Program-made: the position numbers and the translations under genes
The notes under the pieces: generated by a model
Told to the model about the DNA's origin: nothing
Database searches by the model: none
The model's input: the letters and a program-made list of their open reading frames with translations, nothing else
NCBI RefSeq assembly: GCF_001640805.2
Contig: NC_066835.1
Location: 4,577,563 to 4,641,562 of the forward strand
DNA: 64,000 nt
Direction of reading: 5' to 3'
DNA from: Lates calcarifer
Lineage: Eukaryota > Chordata > Actinopteri > Centropomidae
Shown: positions 19,586-29,500 of the stretch, piece by piece
Layout: each line of letters opens with the position of its first letter
Numbering within the stretch: the stretch's first letter is position 1

Positions 19586-20318
19586 CTAGGATGTAAGAGA
19601 AGACTTGCAGCCGTCACAGTCCATGCCAGGGTGGATCTTTCTGGATGAAGTGTGAATGCTGCCTCGATGTTTGAGATTCACCACCCGGGAAGCAATCAGA
19701 TAGAAAATCTCACAGATGTTGAGCACTACACACACGACAGACGCCCCCACCATGAAGTAGGTGAAAATGGTCTTCTCAGTGGGCCGGGAAATGTAGCAGT
19801 CCTACCAAATTGGGGCAGGGACTGACATCACATTGGACCTTCCGGGGCAGCTTGAAGCTGTCATAGATGTAGTGGAGCACGTAGAGAAATGTGACTTCAA
19901 AGGTGGTTTTGATAAACAGGCTCATCAGGTAAGTCCACCAGAGGCCACCATGCTTTTGGCCCGGGTTGTCGTACAGCCTTGTGTTCTCGCCGTGCTTGGC
20001 CCGGTACTTGCGTTCCCGCTCTTCTCGGTAGGCCACGTGCAGCACCACCATGAATGAGGGGCAGGTGACGAAGATGAGCTGCAGGGCCCACAGGCGAATG
20101 TGAGAGACGGGGAAGAAGTAATCATAGCAGATGTTGGTGCACCCCGGTTGGCGGGTATTGCAGTCAAAGTGTCCCTGGTCGTCGCTCCAGACGCGCTCGG
20201 CAGCCACCACGAAGACCAACACCCGGAAGACAAAGACCACTGATAGCCAGATGCGTCCAAAGGCAGTGGAGTACTTGTTGACTCCACTAAGAAGACCCTG
20301 GAGAAACTTCCAATCCAT
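19586..20318 (-). CDS. gjb3: beta-type connexin, gjb3-like, with a one-base frame break
   Basis: Gap-junction channel subunit. It starts [18 protein letters not shown], very close to connexin 31 (GJB3). The first extracellular loop has the C-x6-C-x3-C pattern ([12 protein letters not shown]) and the second starts CDVSPCPN. As written, the frame runs to a stop at 19776 after 180 residues and loses the third loop-2 cysteine and the fourth transmembrane helix. One extra base at 19801-19802 (minus-strand gtaggactgc where gtagactgc is expected) causes this. Past that point the other frame gives [12 protein letters not shown], helix 4 and a short C-tail ending at TAG 19586-19588, about 243 residues in all, a normal connexin length. 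An intron cannot explain a one-base shift. It may be a sequencing or assembly error or a recent null allele. The neighbour at 22.5-23.5 kb is a related connexin in the same direction. Confidence 0.85.
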
Positions 20319-20917
20319 GATCTTCAGCTTTGACTCAGTTCTTTAGAGGTCTGTCTTTAAATATTGCAGGAGGGAAGCTTTATAGGTCACAATAGACAAT
20401 CTAGAACACAATAAAGAGACAAAGGCGAAGTTAGTGAAATAATCTGAAAAATATATAAAGCCAGCTTTGATTTAGCGAAATATTCTGTCATCTGTTCCAA
20501 ATATTTTACTGTGTACTTTTGATAGGTTTTCTCTTTTCTGATCAAATATTTCACTGATCCTCTGAAACCTCAAAGATCTGGCCCTATTTTCACAGTTAAA
20601 AATGTTTCCACTTCTTACAAAGTTTGGTACTCCAAAGAGAGATGGCTTAAATAATTGATAAATACTTGCTTGCTCAGCATGTAAAACCTTTCAAAGAGCA
20701 AAGGAATACTCGGTTTCAGCCTAATACACCTTTAGGAAAGTTTAGTATGAGGCTTGAATGTAGAGTTTATTTAATATCCTTTCACTCTGCTCCAACAACA
20801 ATATCCACACTGAATTTTTCTTAATTCATATTCTTCACTTTGCAGAAAGTCTTAAAACTGAACACAGCTGAAATAAAATATTCATTCTCAAAACATGATG
20901 AAATCTTCTTAGCTTAC

Positions 20918-21115
20918 CTTAACACTTCTGGTGTTCCACTCAGTCAATCATGTCCCGTCCTGGAAATTGATTTACTGTGGGAATAGGTGCCACAGCTAGG
21001 TTTTGCCAACCTCTCTCCTACAGTGGGTCTGCAGTATTGACTGAGCTGAAGAATCAACTCTTGGCCATAATCTGGAGGTGTGGCCACTGTTGGCACCCAC
21101 CCAGAGTTTCCCTTT
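20918..21115 (-). other. probable 5' noncoding exon of the gjb3-like connexin
   Basis: On the minus strand a splice donor (gtgttaag then gtaagct) lies at 20918/20917, and an acceptor (ttctag) lies near 20401, about 85 bases before the ATG. Connexin genes usually have one noncoding exon, one intron and a coding exon, which fits. The 5' end is set by the TATA box at 21142-21149 and is approximate. Confidence 0.5.
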
Positions 21116-21141
21116 AAAACTCCAGCTACATATGACAAACC

Positions 21142-21149
21142 TATATAAG
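21142..21149 (-). promoter_or_regulatory. TATA box of the gjb3-like connexin
   Basis: Minus-strand TTATATAG lies about 30 bases before the proposed noncoding exon, which ends in a good splice donor. Inference from spacing. Confidence 0.45.
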
Positions 21150-22553
21150 GTTATTGTCAGCATCAATTTATCTTGGACCTGACACTCAGCTAACCCAAGA
21201 GCTCCAGGAACAATGTATGTTTAACTCACGTTTACTATAGCAGTTGTATGGTAAAAAATACATTTCACTTAAACAGACAAATAGACTAGACAAATAGAAC
21301 AAGGAATTTCATAACCAAGCGTGACTGTGCATATTTATAAAGGTGATACGGTATAATACATAACAGGTAGACCTCAGTAGACCCCACTTAGGTGTGTTTG
21401 TCTACTCTGATCACCACGTTTCTTAACAGGTGACTTCATATCAGTTCCATTAGTAACTGCAATGTGGAGATATGCACCTTTGTAGCTTTTGATTAATCAG
21501 GATTAAACAGGGCCACCACCTAACATTTGTTTGAGCAAGCACTCTGGGACCATTAAACAAGACCTGAGATATGGAGAGCCAATGTCACAAAATCAGATAT
21601 AACAAGCCTTTGCTTATTTCATTTTCCTGGGTAAGAATGTACAACAGGCACTGCCTTATTAAGTACATGCTGTCTCCTGATACTGTCCTTTACAAATCTA
21701 CTCTCGGCCTGTTGTTTTTCTCTGGAAGGAATACAGGATGTGTTCAATTATCATTAAGGTGTCCTGAAACTTACTGTAGGAGTGGTGGTTTTATCAACTT
21801 CTGTCAATAATGCTACTCCCAACACTAACTATGTGTTCATTCATGGGATCATTCTGTACCCGAGTCTTTTTGGTGTTTCATGTTGTGGTTTTTCTGATTG
21901 TATTTGAACATGTTTTACTCCACACTCTGTTGGTTCTATACCTCTGCACCCATTTCAACAGCCTTGCATATTGTAGAGAAATTACAGATGTCTTTCTTGA
22001 CCTGAGAAATACAGAGGTCATCAGTTTAATACCAAAGATGTCCAAAACCTGTATGAAATACGGGGATAAAAAAAAAGGGCAACAGTAAATTTCACAGGAT
22101 AGTCGTTTATTTTAAGAAACAATAACTGGCATCTGTCTTTATTTCTGGGGTAATGATTATATTGTGTATGCTCTTACATAGATATTTTCCTCATGTCCAC
22201 TTTATGTTAATGCACACACTGCACATCCAGCAAATTCATTTTGTGGCTATAATACTCTAGAAACAGATAACAAAATAATAACATAATCATATAAATAGAA
22301 AAAATAAATCACCTCTAGTATATGTCAGTCATTTTAGAAGTGTATTAAAAAGTATTACATGTATTTTCAGCTCAACAATATTAAGGGACAAAAACACTAC
22401 ATTTCTTTGATATAAAACTGCTGTGTAAAAATGATATGACCTCTGTAAACAGCAATGCCTGAAAACTGAGTTTCTGCCCGTAACTCTGGCCGACAGTACA
22501 AAATCTACCCATGATTTTCACTTTATTCTCCTCAGTCAAACTTATGATGGCTC
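21150..22553. other. intergenic sequence between the two connexins
   Basis: No exon recognised; the frames at 21571-21810 and 21810-22088 do not resemble known proteins. TTTATT at 22522-22527 (AATAAA on the minus strand) lies about 30 bases after the gjb4-like stop and may be its poly(A) signal; others occur near 22107 and 22138. Confidence 0.55.
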
Positions 22554-23523
22554 TCATGAGATGGCTATGCTGTACGCTGGAGCTGAACTCTCTTTGCCCA
22601 TTTCTCCGTTGCTGTCATTGACCATCCTGGCCTTGTCCGGGACTGACTCGTTGTAGGCCGAGTTTTCCTTCCCAGTCAGAGGGGTTCTGGTCATCATGAA
22701 GGAGTTTTCTCTCACGGAACTTGGTCCTCCTCCACAGCACTCCCAGAACCTCTTCCCACACAGGTAGAGGACCTCGCAGAGGGTGAGGAAGATGCACACA
22801 AAGCTGGTCACCACCATGAAAACGGTGAATATTTTCTTCTCTGTGGGTCTGGGGAACATATGGTCAATGATGAGAGATAGCATACCATTAAGACTCTTAA
22901 ATAAGTTAGCTTTTTTAAGTCAGAGTCCAAGATTAGCCATTGAGATTCCAGGACCTTCATCATTTAGAACTTCAGAGGTGCACTTACCTGGCAATGTAGC
23001 AGTCCACCACATTCGGACATGGTTCTTCATTGCATTTTACCAATGGAGGGAAGAAGGTGGCCTCGTAGATGTAGAACAGCAAGAAGACAAACACTGCATC
23101 CACTGCCATCTTGAAGAGCAGGCTGAAGAAGTAGGTCCACCAGAGACCCCCTCGTTTCTTCCCCGTGTTATCGTACAGAGGGGCGCAGTCTTCTCCGTGC
23201 TTCAGCCGGTGTTTGCGCTCCCGCTCTTCTCTGTAGCCCACATGGAGAGTCACGAGAAGGGATGGGCAGGTGACAAAGATCAGCTGGAGAGCCCAGAGTC
23301 GGGTGTAGGAGATCGGGAAATAGTGATCGTAGCAGACGTTGTGGCAACCGGGCTGGCGGGTGTTGCAGTCAAAGTCCTTCTGCTCATCCCCCCATACCTT
23401 CTCGCAAGCCACCAGGAAAACCAAAAGCCTGAAAATGAAAACAATGGCGAGCCAGATGCGACCAAACGCTGTTGAGTACTTGTTCACCCCGCTGAGGAGG
23501 CCCTCGAGGAAGGCCCAGTTCAT
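22554..23523 (-). CDS. gjb4: beta-type connexin, gjb4/gjb5-like, with an intron in the coding sequence
   Basis: Exon 1 is 22988-23523 (ATG at 23521-23523) and exon 2 is 22554-22848 (TGA 22554-22556). Together they give 831 nt and 276 residues. It starts [18 protein letters not shown], the form shared by connexins 30.3 (GJB4) and 31.1 (GJB5). Loop 1 has C-x6-C-x3-C ([12 protein letters not shown]) and loop 2 C-x4-C-x5-C ([12 protein letters not shown]), both needed for docking of hemichannels. The intron at 22849-22987 (139 bp, gtaagt to ttccccag) falls inside the Arg codon of CYIAR-PTEKK, at the start of helix 4. The join restores the universal reading, so it is a real intron and not a break. 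The C-tail is Ser/Cys-rich and ends YSIAIS. Orthology to gjb4 rather than gjb5 is uncertain. It lies 3.2 kb from the gjb3-like gene in the same orientation, a tandem duplicate cluster. Confidence 0.88.
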
Positions 23524-23660
23524 GGTGTTATCTTAGATATTAGACTGAACTCCCAAGAAGAAGAAAAAAAACACCCTAAGACAACCCAACAGCACTTTGC
23601 TGAGTGCTCAAACACAGATGGCTTGGACTCACTGAACTGAGCATATCAGACACAAAGGCT

Positions 23661-23670
23661 CTTTAATATA
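23661..23670 (-). promoter_or_regulatory. possible TATA box of the gjb4-like connexin
   Basis: Minus-strand TATATTAAAG lies about 140 bases before the ATG. It is the only TATA-like element close to the start. Whether a noncoding exon intervenes cannot be told. Confidence 0.3.
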
Positions 23671-23889
23671 GTACTTATTACTGCTGCCTTCTTGGCACAG
23701 GTTGCAGGGGAGGGAGGAATATTGAGCAAAGCAAACATCGACTCATTCTTCAGCGACTGTCACTAGTGGAACTGGTGATAGCAAACACCTTGACTAACAG
23801 GCAGGAGAGATATAGAGAGGCAGAGAGATTGCTAGACACTAATTCACATGTGAGCCCAGAGCTGTTCATGATACTACAAGTTAGATATT

Positions 23890-24050
23890 TGAAGAAATAG
23901 TTCGCATTTTCATAAATACACTCAGTTAGATGAGAAGAGTGTGGCTCTGTCCAAAGATAAAAAAAAAATCTGCTTCCCAGTGAGCCTTAGAGGTGCTTGC
24001 AGGCAGATATTTTTTTGACTTTGGACAGAGCCAGGCTCTTTTTCCCCATG
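23890..24050. repeat. fragment of a common fish interspersed repeat
   Basis: Contains ttagatgagaaga and, twice in opposite orientation (about 23941-23955 and 24021-24035), the phrase ggctctgtccaaag. I recognise this wording from a very common teleost repeat, a second piece of which lies at about 52955-53165. The inverted copies would form a short hairpin. Confidence 0.45.
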
Positions 24051-25200
24051 TTTCCAGTATTGTAAATCTGTAAGCCTCAAAGTGCTGGTTCTCAATGATC
24101 AAAGTCTCTGTGGGTCCCTGGGCTGGTCCATCATCTCTGGAAAGGACAAGAGAATATTTACAAGTCCACGAGTCCAGTATTCCTTTGGGTTTTGGACCAT
24201 AGACTGAATAATATGGTTTGGCCAAAGCTAAGTATATTACATTACTCAGCAATGGATATTCTCTCTCTCCAACAAACAGGCTGTCTTTGAGGTACAAAAA
24301 TATGAGGAGTCCATGTCAACAGCCTTGGAAAAGGGGAGGCCCAGAGTATCCTCCAGGGCCCTGAGAGTCAAATGCTGCCAAGATTTAAAGCCTGAGAAAA
24401 CATCTGACATAATACTACTCAGACACCAGAGAACTACTGCATCACTTCCAACAGAAAGACAGAGCTATGAATTTTGCAGGTTGAACAAAACTGTTACAGA
24501 TAGACTTAATGTTCATCCCATTGTAGACTTCAGAGACTCAGGGGACCACATCAAAATCAGTAAATAATAGCTTTAAGGACTGGTCATCTTGGTTAACGAC
24601 TATGATATTATCCAGCTTCATGTCAGAATGTAGCTGGAGCTTAGATCCCTTTAGGGAATCCAAATCTATTAATATTATCATTATCATTATTATAGTACGT
24701 CATTATAATACCATCAGTAAAATTAGTAATTTTAGTTGTGTAACCAGGTATTAAATATCAATATCCATAACTCACATCACGTCAGACATCACATCAATGT
24801 CTCTTTTGACCCTCTAGAGCAGTGTTTTGGAGACCCCTGCCATAGACTGTATATAAAGAGACAAAACCGTTTACTGTACGTGGTGGGTGGTGCTGCGTCA
24901 AGGCAGACATATTTGGTGAGTTATTTTCCTGTAGCAGGCAAAATAAAAGGATAAACCACTGAACTGTTACAAAAGCATTACCGCATGCGCTGCCTAAACT
25001 AGATATATGTATGAGCATTGATGGTATTATATTACCTTCCCCCGTTAAAATGTAACTTTTACTGTCATTTCGGCACGTTGAAGTGTTTAAATTGAGCTAT
25101 GGTAATTTAGAGTAGGTAAAGTGCAACCGGAAATCATGATTATAATTATTGCTGGCTTGACTGGTGTCGGGTGAAGGGTCATAAATTGAGACAGACTCCC
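24051..25200. other. intergenic sequence
   Basis: Between the divergent gjb4-like gene (-) and the hmbox1-type gene (+). The minus-strand frame at 23926-24297 overlaps repeat sequence and is not convincing. Nothing else seen. Confidence 0.55.
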
Positions 25201-25239
25201 CACATTTGCATACACTATCTCCCTACTGCATAGCTGAAA

Positions 25240-25410
25240 GACAATATGACCCTGCACCGTTCACCCTCTGGTCGCTAGTTAACCGTCAGCTCCGGACCGA
25301 CGAGTTACTTTCTTTGGTTGGGGTCGGGTGGACCGACACTTCCTCCACAGTTTTCGCCATCTTCCCTCTCCGTCCAGCCGGCTGCAGCTATCTCTCCACC
25401 CCAACGGGAG
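25240..25410 (+). promoter_or_regulatory. likely first noncoding exon and promoter zone of the hmbox1-type gene
   Basis: A locally GC- and CpG-richer stretch (ccggaccgacgag, gggtcgggtggaccgac) ends in a strong donor, cgggag then gtaagagagg, at 25410/25411. A matching acceptor (tctgtag) is found at 26501-26506 before the next candidate exon. Start of transcription is not visible. Confidence 0.4.
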
Positions 25411-26536
25411 GTAAGAGAGGTGCTCCGCGGTGGGACAATCCGGTGCTAGCTATCTGCTAACTTTGCTAGCTAGCGAGCTAAGTCGTTAGCTACTGACTGA
25501 GTCCCAGCTCCTCGACCTAATTCATCAAATGTTTACTTGCAGCTATGTTTAACTGTAAAGATTTCGTACATAACAGCTCATCTGAAATACTGTCACACTG
25601 TTAATGTAACCACCAAGGTTCAAGTTTTAGGTAAGTTGATAACCAAGACTGTACAGACTGTACGGTCAAGTTAACCAGACTGGATAGTTGTTTCCTGTGT
25701 CCTTCAAAATTAAATCGCATATCGTATAGACGGATAATTACATAGTATTTTAATAACTTTTTTTAAATGCATCCAAATTGAAAAACAATTATGAGTTGAT
25801 TATCTGTGAAGTTCGCGGTGCTGGCCATATCAAGCAATGATGCTTTTTGACCTTGTAAACTGGATTGTTCACTCTTCCCAACTATTTTCAGTTAAAAGGC
25901 TAAACAGAAAATTGAATTAAACAATCAGTAAACTAAACTAAATGGAAATAATTGTGTTTCTAAATCTATGGGCAACTGACATAGTAGTCTTCTTAATAAC
26001 TGTACACAATGAGTTTAATTCTAACAACCATGGAGAGCAAAACGCCCATAGGTTTCTTTCTCAGTCTAAATCGGTAATAAGTAAATGCTTATGCATTGAT
26101 TAAAGCACTGATGCATTGATTGTGCTTTATGAACCATAACTGCTCTTTTGAGAGTATAATCCAACGCATAAAAAGTGGTTACTTATTCATTTATCTATTA
26201 ATAGAAAGCATGCAACATTCCAAAACATCGGTTTGTAGGGACGTTACAAAATGCTTTTATTTTGAATGTAACATTGCAATACTTCCGCTTTGAACTTGAT
26301 TCGTACTGGCGAACTTAATACAACAAAATAGCAAGCAGCTATCGATGGGAGGTTGGTGCTCAGGGGAACCGAGCGGAGTTGACGGCGTTAGCTTAGCCAA
26401 CACATCCTGCTAGCGAGTTATCTGCTGCTGTGGGTTTGCCAGCATGCTAATAGAGGCAGCTTAACCGCAGCACACTGCAGCAAGTCTCTTGTCTTTTACT
26501 CTGTAGAGGTCCAGCCGAGCTGAACTCCGCTGAGCC

Positions 26537-29500
26537 ATGCGACAGTGGTGTGTCCCCGCTGCGACCCCACGCACTGAACCACTCCCGGGGCGCCTGTCTG
26601 TGTCACCCCCTCCATCAGGTAAGATCACCTCAATGACGGGACACGGTTTTACTCACTTTTTAAACCAAAGTCAGCTTCCTGCTTTGTTCTTAATCTTTTG
26701 GGTTTGCACAGAAATAACCTAGAATTCAATTGAGAGAACATTGGCGGACTTAAATTACTTTAGCTCTGATGGGTGACAGGCTGTCCCGTCAACACAAAAT
26801 TTGAAACGGAAGCATTTGCAAAAAATTTGGCAAGTTAACTCTGTTCTGCTTATTAACGAAGATGCATATGTGGCAGTTTTAGACTTGAAGCATCTCAGGT
26901 AAGTTCGGCATACATCCCATTTGCCAAAATCAACTTTTTATAGGTAGTTGACTCTGCTTGTTGTTGCTCACCACTGGGTGTTTTTGGAGGTATGCCTATG
27001 CAAAATTATTACAGTGCACCTAAGCCAAATTGAAGAGTGGGTTTTAACAGATTTGAAGAATACATCAATATATGTTGTCTCAGGTGTCTTCCCTTTCAAT
27101 TAAGCAAGGTCATGTTAAATTGCTAGATTTTCTAATTGAGTTAAACATTTACTCTGTAGTCTGTACAGTTAATAGAGCATGTTAGGACTAGAAAGTAAAA
27201 AGAAAGGTGGATATGACTAGGCTGAGGGGACCTGATGTTAGGCTATGTATGCCAGGGTGATCTTTCTTTAATTCCACCCTGGACAAATGGAGCAAGGTTA
27301 GCCCCAAGTGTCTGTGCCAAGTGTTTTGAAAGTTTGCCAAATTTTTGAATGACCCAAGGGTTCTTCAGAGGAGAATGCAGTCTGTTCCTTTCCCTAAGTT
27401 GAGTTTTATAAACCAGTCTTGTGTCAACTCAAAGTTATTTGGTATTAATGTAAATGAAATGATTTAGTCATTTGCAGTGAAAGTGCTGTACTCAAGATAA
27501 ATGAACCCCAACAAAGGAAGTGTAGTGTGTGAATTCAGCTTTTCATGTCTTTTTATTGTTTGTTTTTTCATCTAATAATAATCCTTTCATCATTTTTATC
27601 AGTTTGTCTGCAGGTTCTGAAAAAGCCTGCAACATATTATCTAAATTTAAGGTCTATCAAAGGTGCAGAGATAAATATAGCAGTATATGTCTTGGTAACA
27701 CTTTGTGAAGTCTCGGGATGCTGTTTATCTGGTGAGAAATCAACCGAGCCTTGCAGGCCTTTGGTATATTTATAGAGCTACAGTTGGTTCCTATTCACTT
27801 ACATAATTGGTCTAGTGTTTCATTCAAAAAGCTAGTCTCAAGTTCGCTTTGGTAAAATGTACACCCCTCGTTATGTATGCAGATGCCAGAATGGAGTGCT
27901 GTGAGGTGGAGCCACGCTACACCATCGAACAAATCGACCTCCTGCAGCGCCTGCGCCTGTCCGGCATGACCAAACCTCAGATCATCCACGCTTTGGAGTC
28001 CCTGGAGAGGCTCGACCCAGACCACCGCCCGTCGCACTGTGACTCTCACCCGGCCCCGTCCAACAACACCCCCACCACAGCTGCCCCGGCCCCGTCCTCC
28101 TCGTCATCTTCCTCCTCCTCCTCGCTCTCCCTGGCTTCTGCCACCACGCAGACCTCCGGGCTGGACGGCGCCGCGCTGTCACCCAGCCATAGCTACGAGG
28201 CCTCGCCTCCTCCGCTGTACCCTCCCAGCGTGGCGGTGCAGCGATCGTTCAGTTACGACATGATGGGAGAGGAGGAGTGGGACCTGGAGGAGAAGGTGGA
28301 GGAGTACATGAGGTGAGAAGGGAGAGAGGAGGAGGGTGGTGCCAATTGTTGTGAGGGAGCTCAGAGATGAATTAGTGATGGGTGAAGATGAGTTGAAAAG
28401 AAAGACCAAAAGAATAATAGAGACAAATCGAGACTATTATAACATCAGATAATGACAGCTTCTGTCCCCAGAGGTGCAGACTTGTTCTCCAGAATTTTAG
28501 TGGAGTTAATTCAGGTCAGGTGTTTAGGGACGGCTGAAAAAAGAGAATCATCAGTGAATAAGGTTAGTCAGAGCAAAGGCTTCTGTTTTAACCACAGTGT
28601 AATGGTCCTTATACCATGATGGGGTTTTGTTGCTTTTACAGGAGAGACAGCAACCTGGTGAAAGAAGAGATCAAAACTTTCCTCAACAATCGCAGGATCT
28701 CTCAGGCAATCGTAGGCCAAGTTACAGGTACTCTGCCTTCTCTGCTGTTTTTACAAAGTCAGCACAGCTTAGTGAACTGCTTCAAGAGCAGATGATACAT
28801 GCCAGATGTCATTTGTGGGCAATTATTAACAGTGCTGAAATGCCGGGGGTGGGAATCTCATACTACAGTTTGATTTTCAGACAAGATAGATAATTGATTA
28901 CAAATTTGTTAAATAGAATAGGGGGCACTAGTTTCAGGCTCGTACTTCAGTGTGCCAAACACATAATCAGCCACCAAGCTAACTGGTTGCGATGAGGGAC
29001 CCTGACTAACAAAGTGGGAGTGTTCAGCTCTATTTCAAAACGTTAACTGCAGTAATGTTGAAACATGTTGCAGTCCTCTGCACATATGAAAATAATGAAA
29101 TGACCACCAGTGCTGTTTTTATAAGTTCTTTTGTAGAAACATGTCTGTGTTCTGGCAGCAAGCAGTAACTTTACAGTAGAAAATACTCAGGTTTCAACTC
29201 ACGATTATTTTCATTGTTGATCAACATGCAGATTATTTTTACAATTAACTGATCAATCACCTGCCCCCTTAAATGTCCAACAATAGTGAAAAATGCCCAT
29301 CACACCTTCCCTGAGCCCAAAGTGACATCTTCAGATTTCTTGTTTTATCCATCCAGATATTCATCTAACCACAACATGAGAGAGAGAAGAGCAGCTAGTT
29401 TTTAATAAATGAGAAGGTTAATCTATAGAATGTTTAACATTTTTCCTTGAAATGTGGCAAAAATGTTAAATAGCTTTATAATAATTGCTGATTATTTTTC

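Noticed and set aside
22783..23475. 230-codon plus-strand frame over the gjb4-like gene
   Set aside because: Antisense shadow of a conserved connexin.
23926..24297. Minus-strand 123-codon frame
   Set aside because: Overlaps a common fish repeat and has no recognisable domain or splice context.
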